From Anopheles merus (lineage: Eukaryota > Arthropoda > Insecta > Diptera > Culicidae), in contig NW_024427682.1 of the NCBI RefSeq assembly GCF_017562075.2, forward strand, positions 1-64,000: 64,000 nt of DNA. The letters run 5' to 3'. Made by a program: the position numbers and the translations under genes. Under the pieces are notes generated by a model. The model was not told where the DNA came from. It was given only the letters and a program-made list of their open reading frames with translations, and did not search any database. This document shows positions 21,394 to 34,208 of the stretch, piece after piece (the first letter of the stretch is position 1; each line of letters starts with the position of its first letter).

Positions 21394-21544
21394 ACTCCAA
21401 TTCTGGTTAAATCAAGCCGACGATTCCGTCCCAAGCTGTTGGAGCCGTCCGAAACCACTAGTAGTCAATCGGAGCTGTATCAGGGTTTGTTTGACTGTGT
21501 TTATAATGTTAAATTTAATTAAACTAACAATAACCAAATGGTAG

Positions 21545-21612
21545 CGGTCTTATGAAACAGTTGTTAATTCGTACGACTTAACAATATGCTCATTATGGGT
21601 CCAAGCCCCGTA
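21545..21612 (+). mobile_element. Diverged SINE head fragment
   Basis: GGTCTTATGAAACAGTTG, then TCGTACGACTTAACAATATG and GGGTCCAAGCCCCG, is an old tRNA-like SINE head with a mutated B-box. No body or tail remains. Confidence 0.6.
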
Positions 21613-21925
21613 TGTGAAACAGATTGAAAATCTGTTGCAATCATATTGGATAGAGGTAATTAATTCTATTCGAGGTAGGTCCAAGTTAAGGGAGCAAGAT
21701 GGCGTTGAGGCGGAACCAGTAAGGTAGCAATAACGGAATTACAGACGAAGGCCCAAGACAGTGAGCGGTTACGGGCACTCTTGGTCAATATAGTATGTGG
21801 ATTGTGGGCTGTATTCTAAATCAAGACAATTCTTCTTCTTTAATCTTCTTTTTGGCAGAATGACCTTACGCGGCGATGGCAGCCTATATAAGCTTTCAAA
21901 GTTTATTAAATACCACGCAGTATAG

Positions 21926-21974
21926 ATAGTCCTTGCTACTAGGGACGGTCCATACGGGCTTGAACCTATGAATG
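21926..21974 (-). mobile_element. SINE family-B fragment
   Basis: The minus-strand sequence GGTTCAAGCCCGTATGGACC, followed by a TAGTAGCAAGGACTATC-type body, matches the junction of head and body of family B. Only about 50 bases are left. Confidence 0.55.
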
Positions 21975-21979
21975 GAAAA

Positions 21980-22556
21980 TTTTAAATCATGATTATATAG
22001 TTGACTAGCAATCTTTTTTATCCTTTTTTTTAAATGATGAAATTTCTTCACACTAGCCTTAAAGCTTGTAATGATTCTATACGAAATACGGATCTAAAAG
22101 CAATGTGTATAGCTCATACCAATAACGCAAACAAAACCATGCCCAAGGATGTAATATGGCTATTACTTTGATCAACAGAATTATTGTTGGAAAACATCAG
22201 ATCGAAACAAAAGTCTTGCAGATTGATGTTATAGCCCGTAATATTAATTCTATTCTTGATTTTTTTAGTGAGAGCTATAGTTCAGCTGTTCATTCAACTT
22301 AGAAATTGATTCACTTGATTCAATAGACCGTAAAATCAATGGACTTCATTTGTATTGTAAAACCTGAAAGAAATGATGTGCTCCATTCATATGATCAAAA
22401 TTATAGGCTGGCAAAGAAATGGTCTTTCAATGTGATTGTAATTTTACAAAGTTATTAAATGTAAAAAATGGAAGTGAAATATATTTATGACATAGTATGT
22501 CAGTAAAGATGTATGGTTTTGATGTCAGTTTAATGTAATATTTTTCTCAAATTGAA
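21980..22556. other. No gene seen
   Basis: AT-rich single-copy-looking DNA between SINE fragments. No coding or repeat signal is visible. Confidence 0.4.
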
Positions 22557-22568
22557 ACATTCCGTTCT

Positions 22569-22769
22569 TCTTCTTCTTTGGCTCAACAACCGATGCCGGT
22601 CAAGGCCTGCCAACACACTTGTGGGGTTGGCTTTCAGTGACTTATTGATTTCCCCCCATAGCAGGATAGTCAGTCCTACGTATGGCGGCACGGTCTATTT
22701 GGGGCTTGAACCCATGACGGGCATGTTGTTAAGTCGTACGAGTTGACGACTGTACCATGAGACCGGCTA
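22569..22769 (-). mobile_element. Complete tRNA-derived SINE, family A
   Basis: Target duplication TCCGTTCT at 22561-22568 and 22770-22777 fixes the ends. Read on the minus strand the 201-bp element begins with GCC then GGTCTCATGGTACAGTCG (A-box region). It has the B-box GGGTTCAAGCCCC, a body with ATAGTCAATAAG- and AAAGCCAACCCCAC-type words, then GGTTGTTGAGCCAAAGAAG and an (AAG)n tail. GGTCT at the start can pair with AGACC after the T-arm, as in a tRNA acceptor stem. It is transcribed, if at all, by RNA polymerase III and mobilised by a partner LINE. Confidence 0.9.
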
Positions 22770-22777
22770 TCCGTTCT

Positions 22778-23978
22778 ATTATCATTTTAAACATGCATTG
22801 TTCTTTACTATTGTACGTTTCTGAATTGCCGTACGAGGTATGTGTTGTAGTATAGATATTTAACCTTAACATTTGCGACGCATAAAATAACACACTGGTG
22901 AACTCAACAGTTTCGGTAGCAATAAATGCGGTTTTGGAAAAAGTTTAAGATCTCCCGCTGGCTTAAGTCTATGTTATATGACAACACGTTAAACCATGAA
23001 GCCATTAGTGAAGAATCAGAAAACTCAGCACAGCTTGAAGGTACTTTGTTAGTGGTAATCAATGTATCGAAGAAAGCTAACCGACTTCAGGGTAGCAATG
23101 AAAGAACCAACAATATACTGGGAATATCCTGACAGGTATACGTATGTTATAGCATGAAGAAACGTTATAGGATTTTTTTGAGTATTTTGCCTTTTGCCCC
23201 TCCCTTTTTGGGTTAGCACAACCAAACAGAGTAGTTGGGAAGAGAATCTTGAGGTACCATGATTGCAATACAAGAATGGCCTGGGATAGCCAATAAATGA
23301 TAATTGACAGGAGTCCAAGTACAAGGTTTTGCAAATAGCACCATATAAAACCCTATAAATAAAACAGCCTTTAAGAACACTAATTCGTTATGGCCTGCAA
23401 AGATTTCATCACTAGTGGTAGCTTCAATCAATCCGAGCATAGCATTTTTTTTTTTAAATTTTCTAGTTTATGTTTTCTCACCCTCACACACAGAGCACTG
23501 CTGAATTCTCACATCAATACGAAATTTTGATGTCTAACTTCCAGAGGTTGATGAAGTATGAATATGATTCTTTTGTTATTTTCTGTAAATATACTAAAAT
23601 TAATCAATAATACTCTTTTTTTTATTCAGGAGGAACGGTCCGAAAAGGCCGTATTACTTTATCCATTTACCGTAACAGCGAGAACAGAATGTATTAAATG
23701 AGGAAAAGGATTAAAATGTATAGACAAGCATCTACTTCTTCGTATAAATAATCACTAACGTGATCATTTATAAAGGTTTTCTAGACTAATCTGAACACAG
23801 CCAGACAGTGTATTGGAATTTAGTTAATGTCTTCTAAATTAAATCAAATTAAAACCAAACAGCTGCTAGGTGACGATACATTGAGATAACATAAAATTAT
23901 TTAATGTTAGATAGATGATTGCTGGGCTCTAAGCAATTTATTATATGTTTATTATTATTATTAATGTATTAAATGTAT
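22778..23978. other. Non-coding, AT-rich; start of the eve 3' flank
   Basis: No supported gene. Short frames (e.g. 22926-23132) lack any domain or codon pattern. The sequence looks single-copy. Confidence 0.45.
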
Positions 23979-24059
23979 AAGTCACTGAAAGCCAACCCCA
24001 CAAGCGTGTTGGCAGGCCTTGACCGGCATCGGTTGTTGAGCCAAAGAAGAAGAAGAAGA
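23979..24059 (+). mobile_element. 5'-truncated SINE, family A
   Basis: Only the 3' body remains: AAGTCACTGAAAGCCAACCC through GGTTGTTGAGCCAAAGAAG and an (AAG)n tail. TATTATTAAT occurs on both sides and may be the target duplication. The tRNA head is absent. Confidence 0.8.
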
Positions 24060-27000
24060 TTATTATTAATTAATTTTTGTTGTTGTTTTTTTAATTTGCG
24101 TATTGAATAATTCAATTGAATAAATTATTTACTGAATTAACTTATTCATTAATCATAATAAATGAATGATATATATACATGCAGCTAAACAGGTTCATCT
24201 GAACTCAATTGAACGTAATTTATAAGTTATGTTAAGCTATAGTGCTTAAGTTATTTCTTCTGAATAACAAATACAATGCCAAAATGGAATGGTGGAAATC
24301 ATCTTTTTCGAACTTTTATTATAAAATTATTGATATTTAGCTGTTTATTACAAATGATTTCTTCAATGCTATAAGAAGATCTCGACTAACATGAGCTTAA
24401 TTGAATGTAGACATTTTTTAGGATGACATTATGAATCTAAATTTTCTTTCTAGATTTAAATTTCCCTATTATTGCACGACATTTTTATTTGTACTTTTAT
24501 CAATAATTCAGATTTCCTCTAAAAGAATACCATTTGACATGTCTTTTTGATGTTAATATAACTGTAGGTTAGTGCTAACAGCTGAAGCAGGGAAAAAGAA
24601 GTAAATGTCATGAATTTGACCATGCAGTTTATTTAGCGTAATTGGGTCGTTGTGGCCGATCAGGTCGTGCAAACTGACCAATGTTATAACAGGCGTAAAA
24701 TTGCCAGTGGTTATCGGATGGGCAGTTAAATGTCCACTGAAGCAATTATTGAACCACGATTGGGCGATTTCAAATTATTTCACAGATGACCACGGGTGTG
24801 CTATTTGTTTCCGTTACTGGTGGCTTGATATATTGGTTTTGAACCCTAGTTTCCCAGCATGCGTCCTTCAGTATCGGAGAAACATTTCGCACCGCCGGTC
24901 TTTTTTTGCTAATGCAGTAAATATGCCACCTACGCTGTTCCGATTGCAATTACCAGAAGCGGTGTGAGAATTTAATTGTCATCACAGTCAAATGGTTGCT
25001 GTACGTTATGGACAGATGTGAAAATTGCCTTGAATGCCGGTGTTTAGTGCATTTGATTGCTTTTTATTCAGCAGTAATTATTTCACAAACACATTATGTG
25101 TGTCTTTGTTCTGGTTTAATCTATGTACTGTTTCAATTAATTCAAAATAATAAACCACGAACCACGGTAGAATCATTCAAGGGGAGTATAATCATCAGTA
25201 CTGTTTCGCCCAATTCAACGAAATAGAAGATAAGTTAAATTTAATAGAGGAAACATAAGCACGTGTGTTACGTGATATGTATTAAATTGGGCAGAATATT
25301 TAGCGTTAATTTTTTTTACCAAAAAAAAAGAGAATCAGTGGATGAATTATGGAGCGCTCAACTCTTTCCATCAACTTCAATGTAATGTTTGAGATGGTAT
25401 ATTCGACCAGAGAGTAGATGGTATTTTATGCTCTACCATACTGCATGTCCATACGAATCCCAATCAAGGTTGCGACTGTGGTGATATTTCGACCGTTGAT
25501 CGTTGAATCGAGAAAACCTTGCACACTGGTATCGTAAGGGTAAGTAAGCATGGAACAAGTGACGGTAGTTTTTTATTCATTACCCTTCTCACAGTATCGA
25601 AGATGTGCTGTTGCTCTGTGCACGGATTGAAGCGGTGTGTTTGTGTGAGTATGAATTTTCCTGTCCTCCGTTGGGAAATCAACTTTAGTCGGTATTTATA
25701 TCCTTCGCGTTTTCTTTTCATCTAACTTTATCTAACGCCTACTCGGAAGGGAGCTTTTGGTAGGGTTAGGCAGTGTTATGATAGGTTTTTAGGGCCATGA
25801 TAAAGAAATATTTTCCAACTTTCTGCTGATACATGATTATAAATGTAGGCACAAATGGTATTGTTTGCGTAACATCACCTTTTGTAGTAAGGTGCGCATG
25901 ACAAGCGTTGAACAATATCTAGTTTGGAACTGTATTTAAACGTATTCATTTTCCAAAGGTGTTCTTGGGAAAGAAATAATAATTTAATGAAATCATCAAT
26001 CATTCAAAACTCCTAGCGCTTGATGCAGTTCAAGCATATAATTTGTGGATATATTGCTTTTAAAGTGCTAGCGCTATTTTCGTTCATACTACTTCTACCC
26101 AACTATTGTATAACGTGTACGGGGCATGTTAATTCATACGAACCTTTAAAATGGTTAACTATTGTACACACTCGATTTCCCGGCTCCTTTACCAGTACAA
26201 TTCTAATACATAACCAGTCCTAATTTGATATTGTTTTAACAACAATGTCTTTCATAGACGAAAACTTATTGCTTTTCTTAATTTCATGTTTATTGCTGTT
26301 TAAGACATTATAATTTATACTTTGCCGAAAAGATGTCATGTGCAGATATGGCTGTACCGCATGTATATTTACATGTTGTATTTGATGGGAACTGCGCATT
26401 ATTTGAACGATGAGAAGGTCAGCATCAAAGAAGACATACGGATACGGAGCTGTAACAATTTTTGTGCTTGATTGACTAATTATGTTATTGTTTTACAATA
26501 GCCATATACCATATACTACACTCTATACAAAACAGTTCTTTTCGTCGATGTTCAGAAGGGAAATTTAGAACGTTGAAAAGAAAATAGGACGAAAGCAGTA
26601 ATAAAGCAGATCCAATGAAATTTTGAAGATTTTCGTTACCTTCTGAACAATTATAGTATTGTTCCGTTGTATTTTATTATATTGTATTGCAGGGTATTGT
26701 ATAGTATTGTGTTGTATTTTATTGTATTTTATTTAAAAAAAAGTAACATGGAACTTTCATGGAAGTCATGGAAGAGAAAGAAACCTTATTTGCATGATAA
26801 CTAACATTCATCTTTGATAAACAATCCAACGGGTTTGTCATTCATATTAATCGAATTATTTAACAATCTGAACTTGATTATCAATTAATTAACAACTCAA
26901 CAATTTAATATTTGAAGCTTTTCCAATTCGATTATGTTGACATTGCTTGTATGGGGTGTGTTAGAGGTACCGGCATTGTATCATGTAATAGAGATACAAC

Positions 27001-30000
27001 TGATTATATTACTTCTCCTGCGCAACACGTCATCTCGAAGACATTAAAACATTAAAAATAGCAATCATTGCTCGTGGGATTAAAATAAAGTTAAAAATTC
27101 TAAAAACAAACTGCGAAAGGTAAATCTGTTGCATGTTTGTCTAGCAGTTATAAATGCAAAAAATGTAACAGAAAATCATCATTCTGCACCCTTTTGTAAA
27201 CACCAATCCAGTGTAATGCGATGCTTTTCCCCTAGATGAAAAATACTTTACTGTCGAGTCAAGTGAATCCAAATTGTAAAATAATAAACAAATCGCATTA
27301 TAAATTGTTGTTTTTATTTATTCACAACCTGTTCCACTACTAATCGTCAATGGATCTTTCGCCTAGAACTGATAGTAGAGGGGCAATGCATCGTGGATTG
27401 GGATTTTTTTATCCTTAATTTTCGTGTCTCGGGTCAGCATCAAACTAATCCCCGATAATTCTCACCCTCTTGGTTGCAGTAAACAGCATTTTAGCGCAGC
27501 TACCTACCGAGATCCAAATGTTCAACACAATTCCCGTGCGCATGATTAGGATTGAATTTCCGTGCAAAGCATCAAGGATGCAGGGATAGTTGTCGTTTCT
27601 AATTTCATCCGGTTCGGTGTGCGTATAATTGATTCGTTTCAATATGGGAGTCATTTATAACTAGTTAAGCCATGAAATTAATTATTTATAAACACGCGGG
27701 GTGACCGACACCAACTGCTTTCGAGATATTTGTATTGCTGCACTTCGTCCTACTGCATCCCGTGTGGTTTAGGGTCGATACAGTGTGAACAACGTGTTGT
27801 ATCAAAACACGCGCCCAGCATGACCAGTTGCAATGAAAATATGTTTTGATTTTCCCGATTAGGGGCATGATTTGATGCGTTGGGCTCAGCACAAGAAGGG
27901 TTTCATCCTGGACGCGCATACAGTCATGCCCAATTTGCCAAGGTAATTTACGACCATAAAAACATACGCATGAACACGAAACATTAACGATGATTCGAGC
28001 GATGGTAAAGGAAAAAAATCGTATAACCATGTACATTATCTCTTGGCTTAAATCTCGGCACGCTTTCGATAGATGTTCACATTTGACAACAGTTTATCAT
28101 ATCCTATTATCGTGCCCAATAAACATACCTATCAGTCGCGTGTCGTTCTGTGTCATGTTTTAGAAAATAGAGACAGAGAATACAAATATGTGTTGGAATG
28201 TATTGCGTAATATTTTTTTCATATGATATCCGTATGAGTAATATGAGCACTACCTCAATTTGTGGAGAACATAACCATCCAGAAATTGTTTATTCCAATT
28301 AGCTACACAATTTGGCAGTTATTTATTATGCATGAATGGGCAAAATTTATTCTCAACGTTATTTTTTTTAAAAGCGTTAAACAATCGATGATTGACCCAA
28401 ATTTTATAAAACTATCAAACGGCTTCTTAGTATCGTCGTTAGCATCATTTGAGCTATAAAGCAATTCTTAAGATAAAAGAACAGATTTAAACGTGGGCTA
28501 GTAATTGACAACACTAGATTTATACTCATAAAAAGAAAGAATCTAAGATTGTGGTCGAAAGCTACACAAAAGTGGGTGTATTTTTGTAATTTATTTTCAT
28601 TTCAACGTGATATTTAGCTATACGCAAAGGAAGATCTTAATTATGAATTCAATGCTTTGGGTCAAAAATTTTTCTTACAAATGTATGAAACAATGAATAA
28701 AATACTTAGTTTAAATATACCATTGCAACAGTTGGTAAAATGAAGGCTTCATATTGAATATGATACTGTTCAACGTTATGTAAATGATAGTTCTTTCTGT
28801 TTCATTTGTTTTTTTTTTTCAGGAGGAGCAGTCCTTAAAGTTCGTAACACTGAATTTGTTTTTTAAAAGAATATTTAAAATATAAACGTGATTTATTGAG
28901 CAAATAATTGACTTCTATGATATTTTTTTTTGCTTTAAGGCGACTAATGTGGCAAAGTAAGGTAAATAATTAACTTTAACTCAAGTGTCTTCGATCTAAG
29001 AATGTGTTCATTTTATGCAAAGTAAATCCTGATTTGTTGTTAATTTTAGTTGTTTTCTACTCGGTAAAAAAGTACGTTTACATTTGGTCGATGTTTTAAG
29101 CAAGTAAAAAATAAATTTTATTTCTTAATACTTGGTTTTGCCCGATAGACTAACAGAAGTCAATACAAAAAAAGTAGAATTTTCCAATAACATGATGTTC
29201 GTCGTGTAGCTTTACCTGCTTCAAACCGCTGCCTGAAAGAAAAACCTTCATCAAACGATTGGTTGGAAAACAAGCAACAAGAAAAAAGTGTAATAAATTG
29301 TGTGTCTGTAATCGAGTCAATAAATTCATCACATGATGCCTGCTTAATATATTCGTTATTTCTAACTCGATGCAGAAGGGACTGAAACGATGTCAGAATA
29401 AGTAAGATTTGAAGGCAAGGATGTGATTACCAACTGAGGCCAATAGACAGATTTTACCCATCGTATCACCCATGTGTTAAGGAAGCAAACGAAATAGTAA
29501 ATGGGTATATGACTTCCTAGCACATAAACCCAACTCTGATTTTTTGGGATAAATAATGGCATCGCTACCGTTTCTGCTATCGCTTATATACTTAAACGAT
29601 CGTTCCAGCGCCATCATCGCATCTCCCCTCGAATCGATGTTGGAGAGTTGTGACTGGCTTCAACGCTCATCGCTTTTCTAGGGATGTTTCTTTCATGTGT
29701 TGGTATCGAATTCTTCGTGTAGGGCCAGAAAGGTACCATTTTGATTTGACATTCCAATCACTGTGGGAGCTTGTGATGTACAACAAGATTCATTGATTAT
29801 ACAGAACTGGAGAAAAATGTCATAAATCGTACGTAAATAATAGAGAAAATTAATATCTTCATATGACTGTGTTTTTGTTGTCTCATTTGAGGCCCATAGG
29901 TTGAGAAAATCGTTGTTGGATGTTTGTCTTGTATCAACAATTTGTTTATGCAGAGATATTAGAACCTGTAATATATTCATTTTGAATTGCGTATCATAGT

Positions 30001-31776
30001 GTTGTAAGTATGATATTTTATCTATGTAACACTAGTTTAAATGCTTTAAACAATGTGCTTAACGATGTGTTTCTTTACAATGCATGCAGCTAATATCATG
30101 CTTGGAAACATGTATATAAAAATGACTGTCAACCTCTACTTCCAAAAAGCGGAAGTCATGGAACCTGGTTTGCATAGACATTCAATCTGCGACAATTTGA
30201 GGGTTTTTTAAGAGCGTCCTTAGCGTCAGTGAAAAAATGTGGCATTTATGGCGGAATCTTTAAAGAAAAGGGAAAGGACGAGACGCTCGCTTTGTGCACA
30301 TAATAGAGGGTTCTTCTATGTGTTTGTTGTGGTAGAATTAGTTTTTTATGTTGTTGTATCTACAGTTCGAGAGAACGAGGAAGTGGACGAATAAGAACTC
30401 TTCACACCCCCTGCAAAAGATTTCCAGATTCCGTGACAATGTTCCTGCGCTTTGAGTGGGCGCTAAATATAACCGATGAATAATCGTAAGCAACAGTAAT
30501 CACCAATATTTACTTGTATATTCCGTTCCGTTTAGGATCATTAGGCGGTTTTAAATGTAAACCTATTAACGCATCTGTTTTGAGTGCTACTAAGTGGAAA
30601 TACTGCTGCGATGGGACTGACTGTACATGTCATTGGTCCATTTATAAACAAATGTCAAACTGATTGCTCAATCTTGAAACCGTAAAATAATTGAAACTGC
30701 ATGTGGAAGTTGCCGTGGATATTTACAATTATTTATATACAATTTTCCCCAAAATTGTTTTGAAAACCTTCAATGTTATGGTCTATTTTTCTAATAAATA
30801 TCAATATCAATAAATATCAACTAAATGTTACCTACAAACATGCTTTCAAACATACAATAAATACAATAAAACAATATAAAATTGCTAGTTATTATAGTAA
30901 TATCAACAATCTAGGCCATTTTTACACATTTAAATTATTTTCGTGGATTTTTGTCTCCTTTGAATTGGTGCTAGTAGCGAAATAACCTTTTATATTGATA
31001 AATTGCAAGGATTGTATAAAAGTGTCTGAAACAAATCCGCATTTATCGTGTATGCTATTGGTATATTCAAATCATTTACGTTACATCGTCCAATTATCTT
31101 GTTATTATTTTTAGTGGGGTGGTAGTGTAAACAAAACGGTTACCCACACTATGATGAAAGCTTTAGGAAAATAAACATATGTTTTGGGCTGAGAATGATA
31201 GGTAATCCAACGTAGCAAAGCATAGGGTGTAAATTGTTCACTTGTTAACAATAGGCATTAGCTTTTCCCACAGGGAGTAAACCCAATGAAGACAAACCCT
31301 TCTTTTGCTTAACTAGCTGTGTAAGGTGCGTTAAGAGGGATTTCATCGGGTGAACAAACCAAACCTTTTATTCCGGTGCCAATTGAAGTTTCTATTGCAC
31401 CCTCCGAGCATGGATGACGTGTTTACATGCGCAATCAACACCGGTCTAGGGTGGATGCGGTATATTTCATTATATTGCTCATGCGATTAATTGAAACCTC
31501 TAAAACAAAGCATTGTAAATATGTTTAATTTTAAGCAATTGAATGTTTGTAATACTGTAATAATGTATGTATTGGCACTATTATTCACAATAAAGACGAT
31601 AAAGGAGATTAAGAAGTAGAAGTAGAATATAAATTCCCGATTTCATTGTAATAGATTAAGACATAAACATGAACTATATTTATTCTTTTGAGATACTGTA
31701 AGAACAAACATTTAATAAGAAGCATTTCTATTTCCTTTTTTATTCTTTTTTGAATTATTAAAATGTAGATCATATG
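24060..31776. other. Eve 3' intergenic region, mobile-element-poor
   Basis: About 7.7 kb with no supported gene and almost no recognisable mobile element. Most is strongly AT-rich. Four blocks have more balanced composition and few homopolymers: about 24590-25030, 25380-25760, 27420-28060 and 29390-29720. A (TATTG/TATTT)n-like stretch lies at about 26650-26730. Frames up to 116 codons occur (27686-28036, minus) but show no known motif and no flanking splice logic. Position downstream of eve suggests enhancers, which is inference only. Confidence 0.45.
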
Positions 31777-32178
31777 CAGTCTTTCCCCTAGCATCGAAAA
31801 TTTTAGAAATACGTTTACGTTTGGTACGATAAATAGCTTGGATTGCTCGAAAGATTCGCCCAAGGCTGCTAAACTTACCCAAACTACCCCAATGAAAAAG
31901 TGTGTTCGACAGATATTTTCTAGAAGAATACGCCGTATTCAAACGCGGCTAATGCAAAATAAATTTCATTTTTGTTGAATGTTTGAAATCGCTTACAAGT
32001 CAGAATTAACCTAATTTTCTACATTAATTGTATGGAATAAGAAATTAATCGCATATATGTACTAAATTAAATAAAAAATAATTATTTATCAACTAATTTT
32101 TGATATTCGACACACGCGAAAATTTTAGTTTGCGAATGTTTCCGAGACGCATTATTCGCTCAACTCGGGACAAGACTG
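31777..32178. mobile_element. Degraded pogo/Tigger-type MITE
   Basis: CAGTCTTTCCCCTAGC at 31777 and AACTCGGGACAAGACTG ending 32178 are inverted ends related to those of the autonomous element at 2169-4261. The inner right segment (GTTTCCGAGACGCATTATTC) also matches 4211-4240 of that element. The right flank TA is intact; the left is TG, so one flank has mutated. Length is 402 bp and the interior is non-coding. Confidence 0.78.
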
Positions 32179-33292
32179 TATGAGTCAACAATGATATTAA
32201 AAGATTTCATTTTATTTATCATTTTATTTTATCTATCAACCCTCCCTCTCTTCGTTTATTTTAACAAAACGCAACGATGAAAGCCCTCAATAAATCATTT
32301 TACAGATTGCAACCATAACGACAAGATTTTGAAAGCATTTAAGAAACAATTATTAATTACAAAATCACTTTGGGGTCACCTTTTCAGTCCATCTTCAGTT
32401 CATTTAAAACGGAGCAGATTTAACAGGTGTTAATGGGGATAATATAAATAATATCTGTTTCAGAACTTACTGCTAAGCCGTTTCAATTATTTTAGAATAA
32501 AACAATAATTGTGCAAATGCGTAAGTGCGAAAAATCATCAATTATTCATTTGTGAGACGATGATTATGATTTTTGTTTTGCTTTACGTTACAAACATGTT
32601 AATCTGTCCTTTCCGTTGTAACAAATTGTAACGTACCTTCTCCCTCAATGAAAAAATGTTAATTGATTATTGAAGTCTAAGAGAAAAATACGATAATAAT
32701 ATATAAATCAAACAAAACAAAAAATAAAAGTAATAAAGTAAAAACGGGAAAACTCGTTCTTATCTTTGAACGGTAACTATCACTAAAAGTCAGTTTAGTT
32801 GCTCTGATTATAAAAAAAAGTCTGGAACCAATCCAATTGTAGTACAGTGTGCAGCATAATATTTTTCGATTATGTAAAATTATTCAGAGTAAATAATACG
32901 GCCAACTAGGCCGTCTTCACAGTGTGTTAAAAAAACAAAATAATTTACACCAATAAACCATCAACATCACCGTTTACAGCTATTAAAGTTGAATTATTGC
33001 TAATTATAAGTGAACCTTATAATTATGCATGTGTTTAGGCATGTGTTGAAGTGGTTGTGCTATACTGCCATATTGTTTTTATAGCTGACTTCATTGCAAA
33101 TTTTGTATGATTTCTTATATTAAAATCACACAGATAGCAACAAGATGGATTTTACCATACACATAGATTTTTCAACCTCAACCGTTTTTGTCCCGACTAA
33201 TTACTCTAGAATATCAAACGGCAAAGAACGGCTCATGAGCCGCATGCGGGCCTTGATTTCGAGATGGCAGCTCTTAAGCGATCAAATATTTC
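32179..33292. other. No gene seen; AT-rich eve 3' flank
   Basis: AT-rich, apparently single-copy DNA. No domain-bearing frame and no repeat match within the window. Confidence 0.4.
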
Positions 33293-33663
33293 CACTGGTG
33301 GATTTAGAATCGGTCCGGTCTGCTGGTCGTCAACTCGTACGACTTAACAACAAGTCCGTCATGGGTTCAAGCCTCAAATGGGCCGAATCCCCTTACGTAG
33401 GTTTGACTATCCTGCTATGTGTAATAAGCAAGTCACTGAAAGCCATCCCCACTTAGTGGTACAGACTGCCTTGACCGAGAACGGTTGTTGTGCCAAAGAA
33501 GAAGGATTTAGAATATCGGTGGCCCTAGGCGGTAAGACGAGTTGAGGCCCCGGCTGGATAATGATACTATAGATACTGGATACAATAGACTACCGATCTA
33601 CGGGGGATCTACCCCAAACCGATGGCGCCCCAGGCGACCGCCTATTTCGCCCATCGTCATCTA
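33293..33663 (-). mobile_element. hAT-like copy, split by a SINE
   Basis: The piece CACTGGTGGATTTAGAAT (33293-33310) continues as ATCGGTGGCCCTAGGCGG at 33515 once the SINE at 33311-33503 and one target copy are set aside. Together they match, in inverse, the terminus of the element at 62038-62354. The remaining body keeps TTGAGGCCCCGG and a GGCGACCGCC end. It lies just beyond the eve 3' UTR. Confidence 0.7.
33311..33503 (+). mobile_element. tRNA-derived SINE, family A, inside a hAT-like copy
   Basis: An 11-bp target duplication, GGATTTAGAAT, at 33300-33310 and 33504-33514 fixes both ends. The head has TCGTACGACTTAACAAC and GGGTTCAAGCC; the body has AAGTCACTGAAAGCCATCCC and GGTTGTTGTGCCAAAGAAG. 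The A-box side is shortened. Confidence 0.85.
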
Positions 33664-34208
33664 TCTATTTGGCTCTTCACATGGAAATATTCGAACGTTT
33701 TTATAGAAATTACCTCTTTTAGTCGCAAATTTTGCCGACCGTTGCTTTAGAATAGCAAGCCTTGGCCATCGGTATTATTAAACCAAAATAAAAGAAATAG
33801 TTGTATAAAAGTTTTCGGATTCACAATAAAAACTTTAAAAACTGCACACTTTTAATGCGATATTTTTGTATAAAAACTTATTTCATTTGCACCATTAAAA
33901 GTTTTTGTTTTCTTCTGGCCATTCAAAATAGATTGATCTATACATTTGAGTTATTTTAAACACATAGTTATAAGTATAAACTATACAATATCTACACCTC
34001 TTATTACTTCACAGATGCTTACAATAATGTCAATAAATTAATAAAATAAATGAACAGTTTCACTTCCTAGATTAAACTTCAACTAAATGCTTCATAGTGT
34101 TGTACAATATGTTATAATTCCGTGCACTTTTATGACGCGTTTGATACAAACGCTAAATTTTGGCCATCAGCACATCATCACGAAGAGCTTCCGTATTCCA
34201 AACTTTGT
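33664..34208 (-). other. eve: Probable eve 3' UTR and downstream sequence
   Basis: This AT-rich stretch lies directly past the eve stop codon. I see no canonical AATAAA on the minus strand. An ATTAAA variant occurs near 33849-33855 and an AATAAG near 33999, so a 3' UTR of roughly 200-360 bases is plausible. The exact cleavage site cannot be set from sequence alone. Confidence 0.45.

Noticed and set aside
22569..22769. Functional tRNA gene
   Set aside because: A- and B-box-like sequences and a possible acceptor stem are present, but the head is followed by a repeated body and (AAG)n tail and occurs in many copies with target duplications. It is a SINE.
33763..34168. Three GGCCAT words near the eve 3' end, as Pleiohomeotic sites of a Polycomb response element
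   Set aside because: The 5-base core GCCAT is frequent across the window, and I saw no accompanying GAGA cluster.
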